Positions 56,344-64,000 of a stretch of 64,000 nucleotides of DNA are shown one piece after another. The position numbers and the translations under genes were made by a program. Origin of the DNA: Cliona cf. orientalis (lineage: Eukaryota; Porifera; Demospongiae; Clionaida; Clionaidae); the NCBI GenBank assembly GCA_963930775.1, contig OZ005705.1, forward strand, positions 5,766,001 to 5,830,000, written 5' to 3'. Under the pieces are notes generated by a model. That model had not been told where the DNA came from and searched no databases. It saw only the letters and a list, made by a program, of their open reading frames with translations. Each line of letters starts with the position of its first letter. Position 1 is the stretch's first letter.

Positions 56344-57996
56344 TCTTGGACAAATTTATTGCACTGAAGCACAAGGGTACGAAGTCGCCTGAGAGCTGAG
56401 TGCAATAAATACTGTGCATATACTGTGTGCCCATGATATATTATATACCTCACAGGCATAACTACCATAGATATGCATCAAACATTAAGGTAAGAACGCT
56501 GGAGCATAAAGAAGAGACAGGCTCATCTTACTCGAAACAGACACACAAATTAAGCCACTCTCTGAGTCAGGCTCTCGATCATCGATTGAACTTTCAAGTG
56601 TCTTGTGACCAAGGGTGTGGCCAAATTGCATGCACACGATGAACTACCATCATTAGCGTGGCTAGCATCATCGAGTTCAGAACCAAGAAACGAAGGTCGA
56701 ACTGTTGCCTATCCTAGAAACAAGGCTACTCATTTCCACACCAAAGTAGCTATACAGTAAGCTTACCTTCCTATGTATGTAGCTACTATGTTGACTCATG
56801 ATCGATGGTCAACTCCACCCATTGCTTCGAACTGCTTAGTGCTTCGATCTCCAGCCACCCTTCCTGCCATAGGCTCCATTGATACAGTTATAGTTACTGA
56901 GGGACTACTAGCTAATTCTTGATTTTTAGTAATAGTATTCCCTGAAGCATTCTTGTGGTTGGTGCAATGCAATTACATCACCAGTTGTAATTTAGTTTTC
57001 TGCAGTTATGATGATGTAATATTATATGAGGTAATTACCAGAAAATTCAGGGCCTCCATGGAACCTTTCTGAGACTTGAAAGTCAGTACATATGTAAAAT
57101 ATCTGACACATGTATCCAGCAAATACATTAGAAACTGAGTGCTGCTTTCTCTGACAAATTCCACTGGCCGAACCTCGCGTATTCTCTTGGCTGACGTAAT
57201 CCTGTGGATAAAGAAGCCTAGCTTTGAGGGGGCTTTGTGCTATATATATTATCATGCATGCTGGCAGTGCATGCCATGCATGCCAAAATCGACCTGAATT
57301 TGAAGTTTGAAAGCTATACTGCGCATCAAGTTGGTCTCCTGTGATTGAAGCATCAAAACATGTCACTATCAAGGTTGAGAGTTGGTCTCAGACTCCCATC
57401 TCTGCGATTCAGGTACCGGCATCGATGTGGCTTCTAGATGAATCTTGCTATATACAGACATATTATTGAGGCCTGGTTATGAAATAATCATATAATGTCG
57501 GCTGGTACGCTATATATGGTCACAATTGCTGGATGGTGCAAATGGGAGGGGCTGAGAGGGGTTGCGAGTGGTTCGCAGGGCCAATTAGTCTCTAGGGTTT
57601 ATCTATAAAGTCCTGTTTACACGTACAAGCTGGCTTAGACTAAACAGCTTTGGAATACACTTTAATCGCATTTGAACGTAGGGTTTTAAGCATTTGCACG
57701 TGGACAGTTTGTTTAGCAACGTATCGTAAACCAGTTTGAATGAGGTGGTCTTCCATTGCATGAAGTAAGTGGTAGTTGTGTCTCAGCATTGTGGACAAGA
57801 ACGTGGCCATTCCCATTCAGTCAGCCAATCTGCTTTTGGCTAAAAAATCCAAACAAAATTTATTTGGTTAGTCTACTTTCAGTAGTGGTTTTAACACTAT
57901 GAACACGGATGTTGAATATTTAACTCCAAAATTTTAGCATGTCCTAAGAAATATTATGGTACAGTTGCATGTATTGATTTATGCATGTACATATAG
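56344..57996. other. Possible intron or intergenic stretch after the NLR exon
   Basis: 1.65 kb with no convincing coding exon. If the 56314 donor is used, this is an intron of 1,682 bp ending ACATATAG at 57996. The minus-strand open frame 57022-57372 resembles nothing known. Confidence 0.5.
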
Positions 57997-60900
57997 TTTG
58001 TCAAGATGTTGTATCAACAAAGCACATTGGTGAGATAGCTGACAGTATGTATGATTGGGAGGGGGAAATAGCTGAAGAACTTGGACTCACACTACCTGAG
58101 GTTGCTGAAATAAAAGTGGAACATGATAAGAAACTTAAACTACAAAAGTAAGATTTGTATGCATGTGATCAGAGTAGATTGATGTATATTTAATGAGATA
58201 ATCCTCCCTCCACCATGCAGAAGAGCTGCATTACAGACATGGAAGCAAAAAAATGGGTCCATGGCAACATTCTGTAGTCTGATTGATGTATTTGAGCGTG
58301 CTGGCCATCGTGATTATGCTGAATTTGTCAAACATATTCGTGATAAGGAAATGATGTTTCAGCAATCTTGTGAAATGTCAGATGATTGCATACCTTCATC
58401 GCCACCACTGCCTCCTCAGCCATCAACATACCCCAAACTTCAATCTCCTCGGTTTCCATGTACACCTGCGTCAATTGAATCATTTGTACTTGAGGAAGGA
58501 GTGAATAGCTCAGAAGGTTAGTTTCCATAGAATATTTGGTAAATCAGATGTCAACAAGACATACCATACTTTTAAAAAATTTGGCCTTTCTAATTATTAT
58601 TCAGCACCTTCTACCTAATGATTAAAAATAGTCTCTAATTTTCGGCAAGGTCATCACATGTATGGGAATAGAATGCACACGCAGATGGAATGTTGAATAT
58701 TAACCTGGCGAAGCTCATTATAATTTATAAAACTATAATATTGTCATGTATATGTGTACCATAGGATCCCACAATTACGCCCCCTGCACTTTTAGCTCAA
58801 GTTATAAGCCCCTATGAAATGAAGGTATCATAGAGTCGGTAGACTATAAGTAGGGTTGGCCCGGATATGCCATATATGTAATACACAGGGCCGTAGGAGC
58901 CACAACGGCCACAACGGCTATGGCCGTTCAAGTTTTTTTGGCCTGACATACAAATATAGGAGGGCATGGACGAGAGTGCTCATGGTTGCATGCATAGAAG
59001 GATCAGTGAACCAGCTCATGGCTGCAACTCCACCGTAAACTTACCTACGAATCCCTCACCGACTACTGGCATTGTCCAAAAGGCCTTTTGGAAAGACGAC
59101 GGTCGTCTATCACTCTTTTTATAGTCCTCTGAAGTGTTCGAGATTTAGAGCTCGGCGCTTTGCGCACATGCATATTGGCATTGCGCGTAGGAGTCAATTA
59201 ACGATGGGTGTGGTCTAGTTTTGCGCATGCGCACTGACTTAACCGTTCAAGTACAAACTTGCTTCCTACAGGCCTGATACATTACAAATACCCAAATATC
59301 TCAAAATAGGTAATTTTGTGATATTTTTAAGTGTGAAAATCGGAATCTCTAGCAAATTATCTATCTAACAAGACCAAGATCATCCATCAATTCAATTGTA
59401 TATGCCAGAACCAGATTTTCCAAAAATGACCATTTCTCATTCTTTTTTTCTTTCTTTCTAGTTTCCAGGGCTAGCTTGAGATTACCTTGACCTCTCATCT
59501 TAGTTTAAGTATAAATCCATTCCATTTAGTACAGTGCAACCTCGATTATCCGGACCTCGTTTATCCGGAACCTCGATTATCCGGACTAGCCAGAGACCTA
59601 AAAATACATTACCACGCATGCGTAGAAGGCTTGACCGATGATCTTTTGTGGGTGTGGTTATAGATTGAGCAATGAGCTATGGACTCTACAGGCTTGCCTT
59701 GGCCAAAATTGACTGACCAAAGTACTCTTCTGAACACTGCTGGCCATGATCATACTGTATAGGTATCGTTTATAGGCTAGGTATCATAAACCCAGCGAGA
59801 AATGTAGGTATTTCAGTTATCCGGACATTTCACTTATCCGGTATGGCAGTGATCGGCCGGTGGACAAAGGGGTCCGGATAATCGAGGTTGCACTGTAGTG
59901 CGCATTGCAGTGGCACGCTAGTATTGCGTTATCTTGACAGTTACGTAATAGTGGGTGTGTACGGTGCATTGACAATAATTGGGTGTATCTGATACGCCAT
60001 TTTGTGATCTAATGCGCATGCTCAGAATGTGTTACCATGGTGAAGTCGTGTGACAGCGCCCTGGCCCTCGAGGCCTCGGCGATATTGCCTAACCCTAGCG
60101 CTAGTGTTTTAGCCTCTGCTGGATCGATCAAGGATATGAAAGTGCAAGGCTCAAGGAACGGTAGGGGGCTAGTCATGAGCGAGCTACTCGCTAGCGCGTG
60201 CAGCGCTAGTGATCCGCTGGATAGATCATGCATGTCATGGAGCCTGCACAAGGCTAGAGGAGCTCAGTGGTAACGTACAGATTAGCTGCTGCCAACAATA
60301 AAGTTTAGAACTTGGTTTTCTCCATAAACGAAAGAGTCTCATTGCTACATCAATATCGGCCGCCTAACGCTGCCTTCTTTGTCAACCTCCTCATAGGCAT
60401 AGGAACGCAAGCCTTTAACGAGGGGTGTGGCTAAGAATTTTGCGCGGATATGATCTTCATTCTTCTACACTGGAATATTGACAGCGAATCGAATTATTCT
60501 GAGAGCAATAAAAAAGAACAGACACAAGTATAAAAACAATTGAATAAAATTGAAGGATGAAGTAGGGATGGCAGGATCAAAAAGTACATAAACAAGATTT
60601 GTAGGGATAATCACATCCACTATATAATAGTTAGACACTGTTTAGGAGGTTTCTACGTGATTTAGAAGACCGAAGGGCTCTGTGTAGAATCCCGAGCGAA
60701 GCGAGGGTTCTACTGAGCCCTGAGGTCTTCTAAATCACGTAGAAATCGACTAAGCAGTGTCTAACATGTTTAGATCCTAGCAGCAATGCCCAAAAGCTTG
60801 ACACATAAACTGCTGCCTAGCAACAACCTTAACCATAGGCAAGAAAATTTACATGATTTTCTACAGAGCTTTACATGATTTTCTACAGATCTTACATGAT

Positions 60901-63777
60901 TTTCTATGAAGGATAGATACTTTAGTTTAACCAATCAGATCACAGTATTTGTTACAAGTAGGATCTAAACATCCCTACACTTGCTTTTTGAGGGGTGCAA
61001 GAACAGTAGTATCTTTCACATGCAAGTCAAGAGTGCTCAACAAACAAGTTAGGTGCATGATAATCGAAAAAAACAAGTGTAGGGATGTATAGTGGATGTG
61101 ATTATCCCTACAGATCTTGTTTATGTATTTTTTGATCCTGCCATCCCTACTTCATCCTTCAATTTTGTTTTTATACTTGTTACAATATAAGACTCCATAA
61201 CACACTAGCTATTTGTGTGCTATTATGCTCAAGTTACTTGTCGTTTTTCTTGAGAAATTGCAGAGATCGCGCACCCACGTAGCATTTAATGGTCAGTAAT
61301 GATCATCACACAAATGTAACGATCCCGTGTACAAGCCCCCTCCCCAGTTTTGCCCAATGCTAGCTTGGAGAAAGGGAGGGGGTGTAATCGTGGGATTTTA
61401 TGGTACTATATTTTCTTTAAATCCCACTGATCTCAAACCTCGCCACATTTTAGCCAATAATCATCTCATATCTCGAAATGTCAACACACGATGAAGGGTT
61501 GATAACATCATAATATTATATTATAGTACGCAAATATCGCTGTTCTATGAGGATGTACCTTTTTCCCATCAATTCATGTATTCATATCAAAGCATGGCAT
61601 GGCACACTTCAATCGGCATGTGACACAAAATTACATAGTGCATGTTTAAGTTCAAAGTTCAACATAATATAAGTTCAAATAATACATGACACTCCCATGA
61701 GTATGGTGCCCGTGTGTCCTCTAGACATGTGACAAGTAAGCCACTCTGGATATAATTATGTTTGCCTTGTGTGTGTACATACAGATGACATACTATTGGA
61801 TTGTGATAGAGTATCCTTTCTACCCATGCCACCTCCCTCTGTTTGTGGTAAGACATTAGCCTTGGATCTTAAAGAAAGTATGGTAAGAAGTTTTACATTA
61901 CAGTGAGAACTTTCACCTAGAAATTACACCAGCTGCTGTCATTGGGCATGCGCAAAATTTAATAAATTTTTCCCTTGTATTTATGATGATGCAGCAACCT
62001 TTACTTTCTAGCTGAAGGTATCTAGCTTTGACAAAGTTTCTCCCATGAAAATAAAATTATGGTTTTAATGCAAAGGCTGGATAGTTTGAAATTATTATGT
62101 TGACCCATTATTCCAATTGCAATACTGCTACATGCAGGCATTGTTTTAGAGCTCAGCCAAACCTGATAGTGTTCCACCCACACATGGTCAAAGTTCACAT
62201 GAATAATAAATTATATTATTCCTATTTTTGTCCATGTTTTTTGCACATTCTAGGCACAGAGGTAAGTAGCTCTCCTGACGCCTGCCCTGCGAATGAAAAG
62301 CAACCTGCCACTGTTAGTCTGCAAGTGCAGGTAAGTATTGCAATTTTATGCGGCAGTTTTTGCCAAGGCAAACTGCCTGTATGTAATGATATACGAACGA
62401 AACGATAGCTTATGAGTCTTTACAGGGCCAAGTATAGCGTTTGAACTCTATCAAGTTACACAAACAGAAAGTAAAAAAACTTACTGATCAGCTGCCATGT
62501 GACTCGCTTGATGGCAGCCCTCCAGGACAAAAGCTTGTCTGACGATTCACCATCTTTGAGTTTTTGAAAAAAAATACTATACTTGGCACTGCTTCGATTG
62601 ATGGACTATCATAAACAACAGTGAAGTCAGTTCATTCGAGTCTCTGGTCTTCAAAAGTTGATGCAGAAATTTGGACTTTGTTTATATCTGGAAATGGTTG
62701 ATATTCGTTCGCATTTTTGACTAATTAAACCGCATTAAACCATATATGAATTGTGTGTGTGCGCAATCATTAAATTTTATAAATTGTGTGTCGAATACTA
62801 TCCCATAACTTTAAGCATTACCTTTTACATTTTATTAATTTTGGAATTCATCAGCATACACTGAGTTCAAATTAATTCCAGCACCTAGCTCTTAAAGCTG
62901 AGAGAAGTGAGGGGACATTGATTTTTGTGCTTTTATGCACATTTTAGAGTTTGGATGAAAAATGCCATGGTACCTGATCTTGTGTATCTTACCAACAGGA
63001 ATTTGTATCTAGTCACCCGGATAATGAACAAATCCTTGATTGTGATGATGCCACATCTCATGAAGAGCCAACTATTCCCAATAAACAAAAGGACACATTG
63101 TATATTCTTCATCAAAAGAGTGACCACAAGTGTACTGTGTGCCATGTAAACATAGATATTGGATATCGTTGCACTGAGTGTAATGTGAGTGCTCCTGTGT
63201 TCATGTCCTTGTGTGGATGATTATTTCTTTTTTTGCATAATATACATGTAGGACTTTGATATCTGTCCATCATGCTTTCAAGCAATTGGTCATGAACATC
63301 CACTAGATAAGTTTGGGGTTGATGATGACAATAAAGCCATATTTCAACAAAGACAAAAGGATCCCAAGGAACAGCAAATTGGCTCTATTCCCATGCAGCA
63401 ACCACTTGAACACAAACAGCTCAAGGCTACACATATAAATACGAGTAACAAGGACTCATCTGTCCCAAGTTCCAGTGACATCAACTCCACAACCACAAAT
63501 ACACACTCTTTACCTCATCCATCAACACCAAACAACGCTCATTCCTCTAATAGTAGTGATGATACGCCTATGGTTCCTGCACCCTCATCTGATCCAGAGA
63601 AGAGAAAACAGATACAGCAGCAACTGGTGCTACTGCTCCACGCACACAAGTGCCAGCGGAGGGAGAGAGAGCAACAGGCACATGGAGACTATCGACCGTG
63701 CCCACTGCCCCACTGTAAGACCATGAAGAATGTACTAAATCACATGACCGGGTGTCAAGCTGGGAGATCATGCACAT
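57997..63777 (+). CDS. Death domain - ZZ finger - TAZ1 finger exons (likely 3' part of the NLR gene)
   Basis: Six exons with matching phases: 57997-58147, 58221-58516, 61785-61847, 62254-62330, 62999-63184, 63252-63777, then a donor (ACAT|GTAAGT); the next exon is beyond the window. Exons 1-2 encode a Death domain ([42 protein letters not shown]). Exons 5-6 hold a ZZ finger ([33 protein letters not shown]). After a Ser/Thr-rich linker comes the first part of a TAZ1 domain nearly identical to CBP/p300: [47 protein letters not shown]. In CBP/p300, TAZ1 is N-terminal and ZZ precedes TAZ2, so ZZ-TAZ1 order is different. The first exon needs one base from upstream; the NLR donor at 56314 provides it. 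TAZ1 binds transcription-factor activation domains in CBP. No start codon of its own was found. Confidence 0.8.
58886..59276. mobile_element. MITE with CAGGGCC/GGCCTG ends and 5-bp target duplication
   Basis: 391 bp in the intron between the Death and following exons. Ends CAGGGCCGTAGGAG and CTTCCTACAGGCCTG pair. ATACA flanks both sides (58881-58885, 59277-59281). Same family as 23218-23683. Confidence 0.85.
59532..59895. mobile_element. pogo/Tc1-type MITE with TA target duplication
   Basis: Perfect inverted ends CAGTGCAACCTCGATTATCC (59532) and its complement ending at 59895, flanked by TA on both sides. Internal TTATCCGGA words repeat. 364 bp, non-coding. Ends of this type are typical of pogo/Tigger-like elements. 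Confidence 0.88.
60523..61180. mobile_element. Long-armed foldback element with a nested hairpin
   Basis: Arms of about 95-100 bp (60523-60624 and 61088-61180), beginning ACAAGTATAAAAACAA, are inverted copies; GTAGGGATAATCACATCCAC is exact in both. Inside, 60631-60770 is a second inverted repeat (TTAGACACTG / CAGTGTCTAA, CTACGTGATTTAGAAGACC) whose tip is the loop GAGCGAAGCGA. ACATGATTTTCTACAGA repeats three times at 60851-60910. Confidence 0.85.
61848..62253. other. Intron between Death-ZZ-TAZ1 exons 3 and 4
   Basis: AT-rich, no feature beyond splice sites recognised. Confidence 0.4.
62331..62998. other. Intron between Death-ZZ-TAZ1 exons 4 and 5
   Basis: 668 bp of AT-rich sequence bounded by GTAAGT and ACCAACAG. 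Nothing else recognised. Confidence 0.4.
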
Positions 63778-64000
63778 GTAAGTTTTCTATATACTCAGAG
63801 AGAGATGTAGACTTGGATGGATGAAACTAAACGAATATTAAATGTGGCCATATGCAGTGCTAGAAGTGGACCATGTTTACAAGACTCCTAGATCCCCATG
63901 TATGCACCTCCAGCCTACCAGTCTATGAACTTGACGACTATTATGCTTCAGCATACGTAATTGAAGTAGCACATTGCATTTCTAGGTATGATTGAAAGGT

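Noticed and set aside
57022-57372. Minus-strand open frame of 116 codons
   Set aside because: No recognisable domain, no conserved start context or splice partner; composition like surrounding non-coding DNA.
60037-60273. Plus-strand open frame of 78 codons with ATG
   Set aside because: No homology recognised; it lies in a transposon-rich intron and is Ala/Ser-rich from GC-rich DNA. Not supported as a gene.
63589-63777. TAZ domain first read as TAZ2 because it follows a ZZ finger
   Set aside because: The sequence [19 protein letters not shown] and [14 protein letters not shown] is specific to TAZ1.

Overview
The window is nuclear DNA from an early-branching animal, most likely a demosponge. 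Genes have many short GT-AG introns and animal-specific content: PAXIP1/PTIP, VHL, TRIM-NHL E3 ligases, two short-chain collagens of the sponge/cnidarian 'C4' type, and an NLR-type immune protein with Death, Roc-COR and CBP-type zinc fingers. No bacterial operons, rRNA or tRNA genes were seen.

Layout. (1) 1-11,378, minus strand: a large secreted or cell-surface protein of tandem cadherin-like repeats, whose 3' end lies beyond the left edge. It shares a 200-bp divergent promoter with (2) PAXIP1 (11,579-16,915, 16 exons that sum to an exact open frame of 754 codons). (3) 15.6-36 kb is a segmental-duplication zone: VHL copy 1, TRIM-NHL 1 and 2 (minus), a broken multi-pass membrane gene fused at 23,816/23,817 to a second, dead copy of the PAXIP1 3' end, VHL copy 2, TRIM-NHL 3, membrane gene (frameshifted), an FTSJ3/SPB1 gene fragment, TRIM-NHL 4, and an intact membrane gene. 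Three TRIM/membrane pairs are head to head across 230-280 bp with conserved boxes. (4) 36.6-38.3 kb: a divergent membrane paralogue. (5) 38.5-42.6 kb: two three-exon short-chain collagens (minus). (6) 44,935-50,603: a complete Kolobok-type DNA transposon with about 34-bp terminal inverted repeats and TTAA target duplications. It carries a DDE transposase gene (one in-frame stop) and, tail to tail, a gene for a CXC + P2X7-ballast-like domain protein. (7) 52,057-63,777: a NACHT-LRR-Roc-COR exon of 4.3 kb followed by Death, ZZ and TAZ1 exons. A splice donor 29 bp before the exon's stop is in the right phase to join them, so they may form one giant NLR that ends in CBP/p300-type zinc fingers. The 3' end lies outside the window. 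Its introns and flanks are packed with small inverted-repeat transposons.

The most notable observations are the possible NACHT-LRR-Roc-COR-Death-ZZ-TAZ1 protein, the Kolobok element carrying a P2X7-type ballast domain, the co-duplicated TRIM/membrane divergent pairs, and a foldback element that supplies the stop codon of VHL copy 1. All calls come from reading the sequence; no alignment or database search was run.
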